From Pedobacter africanus (GTDB taxonomy: Bacteria; Bacteroidota; Bacteroidia; Sphingobacteriales; Sphingobacteriaceae): 64,000 nt of DNA. The translations under genes were made by a program, and so were the position numbers. Location of the stretch: the NCBI RefSeq assembly GCF_900176535.1, contig NZ_FWXT01000001.1, positions 1,302,001 through 1,366,000 on the forward strand. The letters are read 5' to 3'. The notes below the pieces were generated by a model, which searched no databases, was not told the DNA's origin, and was given only the letters and a program-made list of their open reading frames with translations. Below are positions 50,714 to 58,649 of the stretch, piece after piece; position 1 is the first letter of the stretch; the number at the start of each line of letters is the position of its first letter.

Positions 50714-52300
50714 ATGGCAAAATCGGGATCTAAAGGGACGATTATCATTGCAGGACCAGGCGCAGGTAAAACACATAATATGGTCGCAAAGATAATTGAT
50801 GCCTTACCGCTTCTTTCCGGTTGTAGATATTTGGCAGTCATCACCTATACCAATAGTGCAACAAATAACATTCTAGACAGGCTTTCCAAGAAAATTGTCA
50901 TTCCTAATAATCTTTTTGTTGGCACAATACACTCATTTCTGAACAGGTTTATTGTTGTGCCATTTTCATCCTTTAATCCTGAACCAGTTGGACAGGAAAA
51001 GATTTTTATGCAATGTGGGATTGACGATGTGTTCTTGCACGTAGAAAAATCAAAGGCAGCAGACAAAAGGAGCAAAACTCCGGAAGCAATCAGTAAAGCT
51101 AAAGCTGGAATAAAGAAAAGGCTCAACACCCTTGGTTATATCACGTTCGACCAAACCTTGTCTATAGCGGCCGAATGCATGAGCAATATCGAAATCGCAC
51201 GGATAGTTGCTAACCGTTTACAGTATTTGTTTGTAGATGAGTTTCAGGATTCTGGCAATGCTGTTTTTAATATAATTGAAGCCATACGGAAGCAAAGTAA
51301 GACTACAATTTACTGTGTGGGTGATCCTGAACAGTATATACAAAGCTTCGATAGTTCAATTCGGTCATTTTCGAATATTCCAATATTAAAGGCAGCGGGA
51401 AGTTCTGGATATCAGGTTGAGATCAATAATTGTAATTATCGCTCGTCAAAAAACATAGCTGATTTTCTGAACAATTTTAATGGACGCCAATTTGGGGGCG
51501 AAAAGTTTTCGCAAATTGCCCTGTCGAAAGAAACTTCCGAACCCAAAATAGCATCTGAAGAATTAATATACTTTATTGCGGGTAACAACACAGTAACTCC
51601 CATCATAACGGTCTTCTATAAGTTATGTGAACAATGCGGTGTTGAATTACCTGACCGATGTATTATCGCCAAGAAAAAGGACGTAATAAACCGAATCATT
51701 GCCGCTGTTGGAAACCGCTATAAAGATCCTAAGAAAAGCACATCGGTTTTACCTATAAGAGCGATTCAAGATACACTGCTTACGACCCTCCAACTGGACA
51801 CCTCTAAGTTCTGTGCTCAGTATAGCTCTGATGTCAACACACTAAGAAAGTATTCAATTGCCATTTTCAAGGCAATCAACAATGGGGCGATCAAAGATGA
51901 AAATACTTTTGGCAACTTTGTTCAGGATGTGTTAGGGTTAAAGATAAAGGCAGGACTCCCTGTCAAAATTGAGAATTTGAAATTCGATATCAGGCACGAG
52001 CAAATTGGCAATGCTGTTACAGTGGCAACCATTCATACCATCAAGGGGCTGGAAGCTCCAGCAGTACTTGCCATAGCAAAAACAGAAGAGGAACTGTTGC
52101 TATGGATTGAAGCTAGCCAATCCGAACGTGATAAAAAGAGAACTAACGAGACAACGGACTATCCCAGGTTGGGTTATGTAGCGTTCAGCCGGGCTGAAAA
52201 ATTACTTTGTATAGCCTGTCTCCAACCAGTAAGCACGGAGACATTAAAGAAATTGGAAGATTTAAGCGTCTTCATCCATTCACAATTCAGTGGGAGTTGA
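50714..52300 (+). CDS. gajB: UvrD-like helicase (GajB-like)
   Basis: The 528-residue SF1 helicase shows Walker A AGPGAGKTHN near 13-21, motif Ia TYTNSATNNI, GTIHSFLNRF, the motif II box FVDEFQDSG, motif III GDPEQYIQSF, motif IV-V TIHTIKGLEAP and motif VI YVAFSRAEK. In Gabija, GajB is activated by DNA ends made by GajA and uses up NTPs. The 4-nt gap to gajA shows one transcript. Length is close to known GajB (about 494). A 286-nt gap with another promoter follows. Confidence 0.87.
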   Translation: MAKSGSKGTIIIAGPGAGKTHNMVAKIIDALPLLSGCRYLAVITYTNSATNNILDRLSKKIVIPNNLFVGTIHSFLNRFIVVPFSSFNPEPVGQEKIFMQCGIDDVFLHVEKSKAADKRSKTPEAISKAKAGIKKRLNTLGYITFDQTLSIAAECMSNIEIARIVANRLQYLFVDEFQDSGNAVFNIIEAIRKQSKTTIYCVGDPEQYIQSFDSSIRSFSNIPILKAAGSSGYQVEINNCNYRSSKNIADFLNNFNGRQFGGEKFSQIALSKETSEPKIASEELIYFIAGNNTVTPIITVFYKLCEQCGVELPDRCIIAKKKDVINRIIAAVGNRYKDPKKSTSVLPIRAIQDTLLTTLQLDTSKFCAQYSSDVNTLRKYSIAIFKAINNGAIKDENTFGNFVQDVLGLKIKAGLPVKIENLKFDIRHEQIGNAVTVATIHTIKGLEAPAVLAIAKTEEELLLWIEASQSERDKKRTNETTDYPRLGYVAFSRAEKLLCIACLQPVSTETLKKLEDLSVFIHSQFSGS

Positions 52301-52520
52301 AATAAATCAATTAGTTAGTCTTTTCGTGTGTAAAAGATTAATAACCTCATTCAAACCATATTGCTGAATATAGTTTACATAATAAAATGACTGGGGAGAG
52401 AAGCGTTAGCCTAGTTATTGCCAAATACTATCAGCTCTTGGCCGGCATGAAAGTTGTATTGAAAGCTTTGATAAACAAACATCTTTTAGCTATTTTAATG
52501 GTTAACACATTTTTTTAAAA

Positions 52521-52553
52521 AAAATATTCACATAAATTTTGAAAAAATATTCA
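52521..52553 (+). promoter_or_regulatory. Direct repeats inside the promoter of the XRE-ImmA/IrrE operon
   Basis: AAAATATTCA occurs at 52521-52530 and again at 52544-52553, 23 nt apart (about two helix turns). The second copy lies between the -33 and -7 elements, so a protein bound there would block the promoter. The XRE domain encoded downstream is the natural candidate. Confidence 0.5.
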
Positions 52554-52567
52554 TAGTTGTATATTTG
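52538..52567 (+). promoter_or_regulatory. Promoter of the 207-residue/XRE-ImmA operon
   Basis: TTTG (52538-52541), an 18-nt spacer and TATATTTG (52560-52567) give a near-perfect Bacteroidota promoter (TTTG-N19-TAnnTTTG). The ATG follows 19 nt later at 52587. Confidence 0.75.
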
Positions 52568-52586
52568 TAGTATAGTATAGCACGAT

Positions 52587-53210
52587 ATGCAAACACAACT
52601 ATTTGATTTGTCGCAGTTCCGGAAAAAGAAAGCTCCTGCTCAAGAAGAATTCGAAAGCAATAATTTAGATATTTTATTAGCCTTCAGAGACATTGTTCCA
52701 AGATGCTTTGAAAGATTGCATAAAGAAATTTTCGGTGTTATCGAGCCTGTTAGTCAGGATAAGAACCTTCCTGCAGTCGTTATGAGTGGCTTTATGCGTG
52801 GAGAATTGATAAAGCTATTCCCTGAAGCATGTCGAAACGCTACAACACAAAGATTTCAGTTAGCTGGCACAAAAAATGAACAAATTTTCATAAAAAAACT
52901 GGATGAACGTAGAAGGCCTTCTAACATACCTACCGTAGATTCCGTTTTAATATACAATCAGCGTTCCAAATCGATGGCTGATACCACACCTAATATATTT
53001 TTAGGTTACACTGCAACTGATGATTGGTCTGGTTTCACTGGAACTTATGCGGTTTGCATTGATGGTGATAAGACGGTTTGGGAAAGTGATTTATCGATGC
53101 TTTGTGATAATAGAGGCTCTCTTATTGTTAAAATGCCAGTTGAACCAGTGGCACCTAAGACACCGAAAATAAAAGAAGGTGTAGTTAAAATCAAAAAGAA
53201 AGCTGAATAA
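52587..53210 (+). CDS. Hypothetical protein coupled to an XRE-ImmA/IrrE protease
   Basis: The 207-residue protein starts MQTQLFDLSQFRKKKAPAQE, has a central alpha/beta region (AVVMSGFMRGELIKLFPEACRN) and an extended beta part (PNIFLGYTATDDWSGFTGTY). It ends in a Lys/Pro-rich tail. I do not recognise it. It shares a strong promoter with the next gene, 22 nt downstream, which encodes a protease that often cleaves a partner protein; this protein may be that partner, perhaps a repressor or toxin subunit. The tail looks flexible and could be a cleavage or DNA-binding region. Confidence 0.65.
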   Translation: MQTQLFDLSQFRKKKAPAQEEFESNNLDILLAFRDIVPRCFERLHKEIFGVIEPVSQDKNLPAVVMSGFMRGELIKLFPEACRNATTQRFQLAGTKNEQIFIKKLDERRRPSNIPTVDSVLIYNQRSKSMADTTPNIFLGYTATDDWSGFTGTYAVCIDGDKTVWESDLSMLCDNRGSLIVKMPVEPVAPKTPKIKEGVVKIKKKAE

Positions 53211-53232
53211 ACTTCGTACTTAATTTATTTTT

Positions 53233-54303
53233 ATGCAACGTTTTAATCCTAAAATGTTAGAGTTAGCTCGTACCTTTCGGGAATTGACGCAAAAACAGTT
53301 GGCAGACTTATTACCCAAAATAAACCAACCGAATTTATCGAAGATTGAGAAAGGTGAGCTTTTGGTTTCTCCGGCGACGGCAGAAATGATAGCTGATGCG
53401 TTGAATTATCCTGTATCTTTTTTTTACCAGAATGAACCGCGTACGCATGTTGCAAACATATATTTCAGAAAACGTGCAACCGTTCCGCAGAAAAGGTTGG
53501 ACAAAATACTTTCCGATCTTAAACATGTATTGAAAGGTATAGGCCATTTTATGGAGGACATTGAGCTACAGGAGTTCCCTAAGTACTCGTTTGATCTTTC
53601 CCACGGATGGACGCCTGAAGCTGCCGCCTTGCGTATGAGGGAGATTTTAAATATTCCACCTGGGCCAGTAAAAGACCTTGTCAAGCGCATAGAAGAAACA
53701 GGGATCATTGTTTACTTTTACGATGCAGAAGACGAGAAGTTTGACGGCTTAACGGCTTACACTGATACCGGCACCCCCGTTATTTTTGTAAACAAAAATA
53801 TGTCGAATGACCGACTTAAAAACACCATTTCACACGAATTAGGGCATCTAGTGACCCATATTCCATGTTCTATTGAGCCGTGGCGGGATGTTGAGGCAGA
53901 GGCAAATGCATTTTCAGGGGAGTTCTTAATGCCTAAGAAAGATTGTTATAGAGATTTGCAGAACTTGACGTACAACAAGCTATCGATTTTAAAATCGTAC
54001 TGGGGTGTCTCAAAAGCTTTTATTATAATGAGGGCTAGGAATTTGAGCTTGTTAACTGAGTCTACTTATAAGTACTTGATGATTGAATTAGGCAGGCGCA
54101 ATGAAAGAAAAACCGAAACGGGTTACGTCGATCTTGATCAGCCTCAGGTTTTACCTGAAATTATCAATATTTTGAAAAAGGAATTTACATACTCTAATCA
54201 GGACATTGCTAATAATTTAAGCTTTTCCCTTGAAGATTATGTGAACCTTTTTGAACCGTCCCCATTCAAATTAAAGATCCGTTCTTTGCGGCGTACAGTA
54301 TAG
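53233..54303 (+). CDS. XRE helix-turn-helix fused to ImmA/IrrE metalloprotease
   Basis: The 356-residue protein has an XRE domain (about 6-62, LTQKQLADLLPKINQPNLSK) and then an ImmA/IrrE (COG2856) protease domain from about 150 with the zinc motif ISHELGHLVTHI and the later Glu in EAEANAFSGEFLMP. The last 70 residues may be a regulatory part. In ICEBs1 and in Deinococcus, such proteases cleave a repressor in response to DNA damage. Here it is the second gene of an operon with an unknown 207-residue protein and lies in a defence island, 43 nt from a convergent nuclease gene. Confidence 0.87.
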   Translation: MQRFNPKMLELARTFRELTQKQLADLLPKINQPNLSKIEKGELLVSPATAEMIADALNYPVSFFYQNEPRTHVANIYFRKRATVPQKRLDKILSDLKHVLKGIGHFMEDIELQEFPKYSFDLSHGWTPEAAALRMREILNIPPGPVKDLVKRIEETGIIVYFYDAEDEKFDGLTAYTDTGTPVIFVNKNMSNDRLKNTISHELGHLVTHIPCSIEPWRDVEAEANAFSGEFLMPKKDCYRDLQNLTYNKLSILKSYWGVSKAFIIMRARNLSLLTESTYKYLMIELGRRNERKTETGYVDLDQPQVLPEIINILKKEFTYSNQDIANNLSFSLEDYVNLFEPSPFKLKIRSLRRTV

Positions 54304-54346
54304 CTTCATAGTAGTAATTGCATCAGCGCTATAAAAAGCACGAAGT

Positions 54347-55033
54347 CTACCCAAGCACGTTATGTTTCAATTTGGGCGCGAAATTTTCAACTTCTTTTAT
54401 GTTATGTAATTTAAGCAGCGAGATGTCAGCCGGCGGCGTATAAGACTGACCATTAGTAATGAGACAATTGCCAAGCATATCCGCAAACCTCTTAAAATTA
54501 ATAGGTACGGATGGCGCTCCTTTGAGATTAAATAGATTATAAGATATGGTAATAAACTTGTAAACTTCTGATTTAGGCAGCACGGTTTTTGGATCTTCTT
54601 TGAATTTGGCGTCCATTATGAGGATGATGTCGTCTTCATTCGGATTTTCCGAAGCATCTGGTTTTTGGAACGAAATGTCTGGATTGTTATCCTCTTCTAG
54701 CGCAATGGAACAATTGATTTTTGTTCCGGCACATATCTGAAACTTTAACACCCCATTTTTCAGAGCATGAAAACGAGGTTTTCCTTTTTTTAAAGCCGCT
54801 TTTCGCGGGAACTTGTACTCGAATTTTCCTATACCCTTTACGAATTCTAAATCATAATTATTCATTAAATCGATGACCAGACAGATGTAACAATAAAACT
54901 CATAGATGTAGTCGTCTGCCCAGGTGTCTGTCTCCGATAAAACCGGTGCTAACGGCTCGTCATCGGTTTCCCATTTCGCACCCTTTTTGAGAAGATCAGA
55001 ATACTCGTTTATATAGTCCAAAAAATCACTCAT
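54347..55033 (-). CDS. PD-(D/E)XK nuclease-like protein
   Basis: The 228-residue protein shows a likely PD-(D/E)XK nuclease core: helix with Glu45 (DDYIYEFYCYI), the PD pair in EDNNPDISF (Pro118, Asp119) and the D-x-K motif in IILIMDAKFKE (Asp141, Lys143), then a helix with EVYKFITISY. This spacing fits restriction-type nucleases. The family is otherwise unknown to me. The frame extends to a TTG at 55054, but the ATG at 55033 overlaps the stop of the upstream gene by 4 nt (ATGA), so the pair is coupled. It converges with the XRE-ImmA gene. Confidence 0.65.
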   Translation of the reverse strand: MSDFLDYINEYSDLLKKGAKWETDDEPLAPVLSETDTWADDYIYEFYCYICLVIDLMNNYDLEFVKGIGKFEYKFPRKAALKKGKPRFHALKNGVLKFQICAGTKINCSIALEEDNNPDISFQKPDASENPNEDDIILIMDAKFKEDPKTVLPKSEVYKFITISYNLFNLKGAPSVPINFKRFADMLGNCLITNGQSYTPPADISLLKLHNIKEVENFAPKLKHNVLG

Positions 55034-55935
55034 ATCCTTAGATCTATTGGCCAAGTTTCCCTTTTAAACATAGTATCAAAATGAGCTTCAATTTCAGGAA
55101 CAGATTGAATCGATTGTGATAAGTAATCTTTAAGTGATGTTTTATTTTGCAAGGAAAGCAATTTCTGAAATATTAATGCCTGTGTGTGGATGTTCTTTTC
55201 ATTGCCACTGATTTCATCAAAAAAACCTACCTGTTTTGGGTCAAGATGTGTTTTTAAGTTATTTGCAATCAACTTATCTGTTGCGACCAGTAATTTACCG
55301 CGACTTATTATACGACGATTAACGTAGTCATTCAAAAAGTCAATTCCCTCTAATAATGGCACTTTCACGAAGTCGATTGTTCCGAAGTTTTCCATTGCCT
55401 GTAGCATAAATTCCAGTCGATTTTGCTTAGGCAGTGCGTTTACAACTTTGCCGAATGCAGTGCGGGCTGTATATATCCAACCATTTACAATGGTCTTGTA
55501 ATCTTCGGAATTAATTTCTCTGAACTGTTGACTAAAGTGACTTTCAGGCTTGTAAAAATTATACACAACTCTTAAACTATACTTGAGATCATTCAAGTAA
55601 TTATTTTTTTCAAGTGGTTTTTCAATTTTATAATTAAAGGTGTGTCTATAACGATCCTTTGGTGGAGGTAAATTATTTCGCCGGGCTTTAGTGATTTGAT
55701 CTGCTGGCGTCGGTAATTTTATTATGGTTGCTCCAGTAGTAATCACACCGTCATTAGTAAATATTAGTTCGTCTTTATCCGTCCGGATAAATAAAAAATG
55801 ATTGTTCTTTCTTATTGGCAAATGTTGCAATTCGCTTTCTATCGAAAAGTGACCCGTATCGCCTTTATTAAGATGGCGCTTTTGTTTCAATTCCGGGAGA
55901 TCGACATATTTAGTATTTATTGCAAATGCTGCCAC
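55030..55935 (-). CDS. Unknown partner of the PD-(D/E)XK nuclease
   Basis: The 301-residue protein starts with GTG at 55935. The first 75 residues are beta-rich with a basic turn (LKQKRHLNKGDTGHFSIESE, then NNHFLFIRTDKDELIF) and might be a small PUA/EVE-like reader domain; this is a guess from shape only. The rest is helical with an aromatic block (DYKTIVNGWIYTARTAFGKV). It precedes and overlaps the nuclease gene, so it may give DNA specificity or control. I do not recognise the family. Confidence 0.6.
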   Translation of the reverse strand: MAAFAINTKYVDLPELKQKRHLNKGDTGHFSIESELQHLPIRKNNHFLFIRTDKDELIFTNDGVITTGATIIKLPTPADQITKARRNNLPPPKDRYRHTFNYKIEKPLEKNNYLNDLKYSLRVVYNFYKPESHFSQQFREINSEDYKTIVNGWIYTARTAFGKVVNALPKQNRLEFMLQAMENFGTIDFVKVPLLEGIDFLNDYVNRRIISRGKLLVATDKLIANNLKTHLDPKQVGFFDEISGNEKNIHTQALIFQKLLSLQNKTSLKDYLSQSIQSVPEIEAHFDTMFKRETWPIDLRI

Positions 55936-55989
55936 TTATATTTAGGTTATATATACAAATATGAAACTAATATACACAAACCCGACAAA

Positions 55990-56061
55990 TCTCCCGTGCG
56001 CACCGTCAAATTAGGAACACCAATATTTAATGGTTGGCAAACGCGTGCGTACAACGGGAGA
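55990..56061. repeat. 72-nt imperfect hairpin element
   Basis: Perfect 7-bp ends TCTCCCG/CGGGAGA, an inner TGCGCAC/GTGCGTA stem (6 of 7 pairs) and a central ACCAATATTTAATGGT palindrome form one long hairpin. It lies between the HEPN gene and the 301-residue gene. It may be a MITE-like end, a recombination site or a terminator of the HEPN/RES operon. Confidence 0.4.
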
Positions 56062-56186
56062 CTTTGCATATAGTTCAAAAGCCCATTTTTAACCTTTCAT
56101 GACTGTTGTATTTTATTAGAGCCAAGGTGGCAGGTTAGTTTGGCGTATATGGGGAGTATGTTAGTGATGATGTTATTTTGTTCGGG

Positions 56187-56951
56187 CTATAAATCAAGGT
56201 GGTAATTTAACCGATCTCTGCTCCACTGTGTGATGAACCTATAAGCAACGTCTTGTACTGTATTCAAGCGGTCGAGTACATTTGTAATATGGTTAATTTC
56301 AATGGTGATTAGGCCATGTGCAATATCATTTCTGATCCCGTTATTATCATTAACCCAATTGACATCGCCATTAATAACTGGCCAGCTATTTGGATGTTGG
56401 CCCCATAGGGTAATAAAACAATTCCATATCTGATTTATAATTCCTTGAACAGTCCTTTCATCAGGAGTATGATAACCACTAGCTACCACACAAATCGAGT
56501 TCCAAAATGCAAGAAACTTGTCGAATGGGTCATCTGTGTACAAACCCTTTCTATACCAGTTGAGGGCTCTTAGTATCTTCGTTTCGTTTAAATTCAAATT
56601 CCTTGCTATACTAAAGCTATTGCGAAAATCGTCATCGGTCAGGATCGATCTTACTGTATTGCGTTCCAACGCAGGTTTTATATCAAGCATGTGTATGCTC
56701 AAAGCAGTATTGATCTTTATTGCGAGTACGTCAAGCATCTTGCCAATGAATAGCAATGCCACTTGATAGGCTCTATCCTTGTCAACAGTAAATACAGTGA
56801 CCGAGATTGTGACGCCAGCAGCGTTTTTCTTTATTTCTACATCACTAGTAAAAACATTACCTAACTGAAGTTCTTTATCAGCCTGGAATCTAATCTGTCG
56901 TTGAATGGTTATTGCACCCGTAACGGTTAGCTCAACTTGATATGTTCTCAT
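56187..56951 (-). CDS. HEPN-domain protein (partner of the RES protein)
   Basis: The 254-residue protein has a beta-rich N-terminal part (MRTYQVELTVTGAITIQRQI) and a helical C-terminal part (about 125-254) with RALNWYRKGLYTDDPFDKFL and the HEPN RNase motif R-x4-H in GIRNDIAHG (Arg207, His212). HEPN domains of this type are often RNases in toxin-antitoxin or abortive systems, or their regulators. Its ATG overlaps the stop of the RES-type gene by 4 nt, so it is translationally coupled and second in the operon. Whether it is the toxin, an antitoxin or a sensor cannot be told. Confidence 0.72.
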   Translation of the reverse strand: MRTYQVELTVTGAITIQRQIRFQADKELQLGNVFTSDVEIKKNAAGVTISVTVFTVDKDRAYQVALLFIGKMLDVLAIKINTALSIHMLDIKPALERNTVRSILTDDDFRNSFSIARNLNLNETKILRALNWYRKGLYTDDPFDKFLAFWNSICVVASGYHTPDERTVQGIINQIWNCFITLWGQHPNSWPVINGDVNWVNDNNGIRNDIAHGLITIEINHITNVLDRLNTVQDVAYRFITQWSRDRLNYHLDL

Positions 56952-58117
56952 TCAATTGCAAATTTTATTTTTTTAGTGGTTAATAATGGATTGAATTTTA
57001 ATGCTCGCAAACTTTCATAGTGATCCATAAAGAGCACACATGCTTCTTGACCATGATCTTTTGATGATGGGTAAACAATTCCGTCAATACTAATTTGACT
57101 TTTTTTATTGAATTCGTACCTGAAATATTCTGTGATAATTTGAGTTGGGACATATTCGGTATGTTCACGGCCATCTCTATCAATGGGTTTTGCAAAATCA
57201 TCTAGAAACTCCTCTAAAAAAGACACTATGTAATAAAGGTCTCTATTATCCTTATCAAATGCACTCGACCGCGGTAACGAAGTTAAATCTATTACATTAA
57301 ATTCTTTCTTAGTACTAAATTCTGCGATTGTATAGTATTTTTTTGTGCTGTCAGATCTATCTAAAGTCTCCATTGAAGCTGTTTTAATATTAAATCCTGC
57401 ATAAAACATCGATATTCCCGAAGGACTCATTCGATTTGGATAAATAGCATATTGTTCCTCGGGTGCGCAAATGTGTTCAGCTTCTGTTACTTCGTTCTTA
57501 ATTTTGTGCTGTCTACACCGAAACAGTTTAGTCCCGGCTGGAATCACCTTCATCATTTTCCGTCTCTTAATTTCTGCACCAAGCTCATTTAAAAATTGCT
57601 TAGCAGTAATATTTCTGCCGCCGAATTTAAAATTCTGTTTGACAGAAAACATAAATCTAGATTTGTGCTGTACCGTATTTTTGAAGCTCAACCAATTTTC
57701 GTAGCGATAGTCTTTTAAATTTCCATATTCTTTAGCCCATCCATTGGAAAGATCGAGACTATTGAATATATCGTCATTGAGTTGATTCTCCTTGATTCGT
57801 AATCCCATACCATCTAAAAGATCCCATGCGTCTGATACGTCACCCTGATAGCCGCCTTCTTTAGAATCATGGAACATGAAGTTTGCGGGATCTGTGTAAA
57901 AATATTCCAGAGAATCAGTTAAAAAATCAATCAATGCATCTAAAGTTATTACATTACGGTATTTCTCGCAATAGTCACATTTGCCTCTGTCTCCTGTCTT
58001 AATAATGAAACGCCTTATAGCATAGTCATCAATATGACTACTGCATACATTTTTTGCAGCCGCTTTAAATATTCCTTTTTCCATTCTCCGCATTTCTTCA
58101 TTTTTTGCACCTCCCAT
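56948..58117 (-). CDS. HEPN/RES N-terminal domain plus RES (NAD+-degrading) protein
   Basis: The 389-residue protein has an N-terminal domain with possible zinc Cys residues (C25, C47, C50 in KCDYCEKY) like the HEPN/RES N-terminal domain, and a RES domain from about residue 190. RES landmarks are FRCRQHK (Arg202), RMSPSGISMFYAG (Arg229, Tyr239) and TASMETLDR (Glu250), which correspond to the NAD-binding Arg, Tyr and Glu of RES toxins. RES toxins use up cellular NAD+. The normal partner is an Xre/MbcA-type antitoxin; here the coupled gene encodes a HEPN protein instead. The start at 58117 is an ATG; 58093 is an alternative. Confidence 0.8.
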   Translation of the reverse strand: MGGAKNEEMRRMEKGIFKAAAKNVCSSHIDDYAIRRFIIKTGDRGKCDYCEKYRNVITLDALIDFLTDSLEYFYTDPANFMFHDSKEGGYQGDVSDAWDLLDGMGLRIKENQLNDDIFNSLDLSNGWAKEYGNLKDYRYENWLSFKNTVQHKSRFMFSVKQNFKFGGRNITAKQFLNELGAEIKRRKMMKVIPAGTKLFRCRQHKIKNEVTEAEHICAPEEQYAIYPNRMSPSGISMFYAGFNIKTASMETLDRSDSTKKYYTIAEFSTKKEFNVIDLTSLPRSSAFDKDNRDLYYIVSFLEEFLDDFAKPIDRDGREHTEYVPTQIITEYFRYEFNKKSQISIDGIVYPSSKDHGQEACVLFMDHYESLRALKFNPLLTTKKIKFAIE

Positions 58118-58138
58118 ATTAGTCCATAAATTTTGTGG

Positions 58139-58339
58139 TTACTCGCTAAAAAGCTCCCCTAAATTCGGAATAATATGTTGAGATACTTGCATCATGTAAT
58201 CTGATGCTATGAATACCATTGACCCAAAAAGTAGGAAAGTAACAAACAAAATGGTAATTGCAAAACTTAAATAACATGGCCAAATGGTTAATAAAACAAA
58301 AGCGAAAATAATTTTTGGATTTTCGAACCGATGAGTCAA
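58139..58339 (-). CDS. Possible small membrane protein upstream of the RES gene
   Basis: A 66-codon frame encodes two hydrophobic helices (IIFAFVLLTIWPCYLSFAIT and FVTFLLFGSMVFIASDY). Its only early start is a TTG at 58339, which lies within a tRNA-like sequence. It ends 21 nt before the RES gene on the same strand, so it could be the first gene of that operon. Evidence is weak. Confidence 0.3.
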   Translation of the reverse strand: MTHRFENPKIIFAFVLLTIWPCYLSFAITILFVTFLLFGSMVFIASDYMMQVSQHIIPNLGELFSE

Positions 58340-58354
58340 AGATTCTAAGTCTTC
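58317..58354 (-). other. tRNA-Leu-like fragment
   Basis: On the minus strand, GAAGA-CTTAGAA-TCTTT could form an anticodon arm with loop anticodon TAG (Leu), and GGTTCGAAAATCC follows at a distance that fits a T arm, although its stem does not pair properly. It may be a remnant left by integration at a tRNA gene, or chance. Confidence 0.3.
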
Positions 58355-58430
58355 TACTTATTTATCGGAATAAGCGATTGGCTCGATCCTAATGGGTCCA
58401 TACCCCCTACCGCTGACAGAATCGAAATCC

Positions 58431-58649
58431 TCAATTCGGCTTCTGGCGCAGCCATACATTCCTCCTGCTTTCTTTCCGTTCTTCGTAATGCGTTACCACA
58501 CTACGGGCAAAAACTTTCATTTCGGGCCAGGTTTCGTAAATATCTTGCATGCATACTATATTAACCCTCCCCAGTACGGTATCACGCCCCGCATGGATAT
58601 TAACCGACGAAACTTTCTGGGTTAAAAAGCTCCTGAAAGCCACAATCAT
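58431..58649 (-). CDS. Small hypothetical protein coupled to the AraC-type HTH gene
   Basis: The 72-residue product (MIVAFRSFLTQKVSSVNIHA, ending in a basic tail) has its ATG overlapping the stop of the HTH gene by 4 nt (ATGA), which supports a real gene. I do not recognise it. It has no signal peptide or known motif. The composition is somewhat atypical, so it might also be the decayed end of a longer gene. Confidence 0.45.
   Translation of the reverse strand: MIVAFRSFLTQKVSSVNIHAGRDTVLGRVNIVCMQDIYETWPEMKVFARSVVTHYEERKESRRNVWLRQKPN

Noticed and set aside
55990..56061. Integron attC site
   Set aside because: The hairpin ends do not fit the RYYYAAC/GTTRRRY core sites and no integrase gene is near.
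58392..58625. 77-codon plus-strand frame opposite the 72-residue gene
   Set aside because: No motif, and the opposite frame has a coupled start with the HTH gene.
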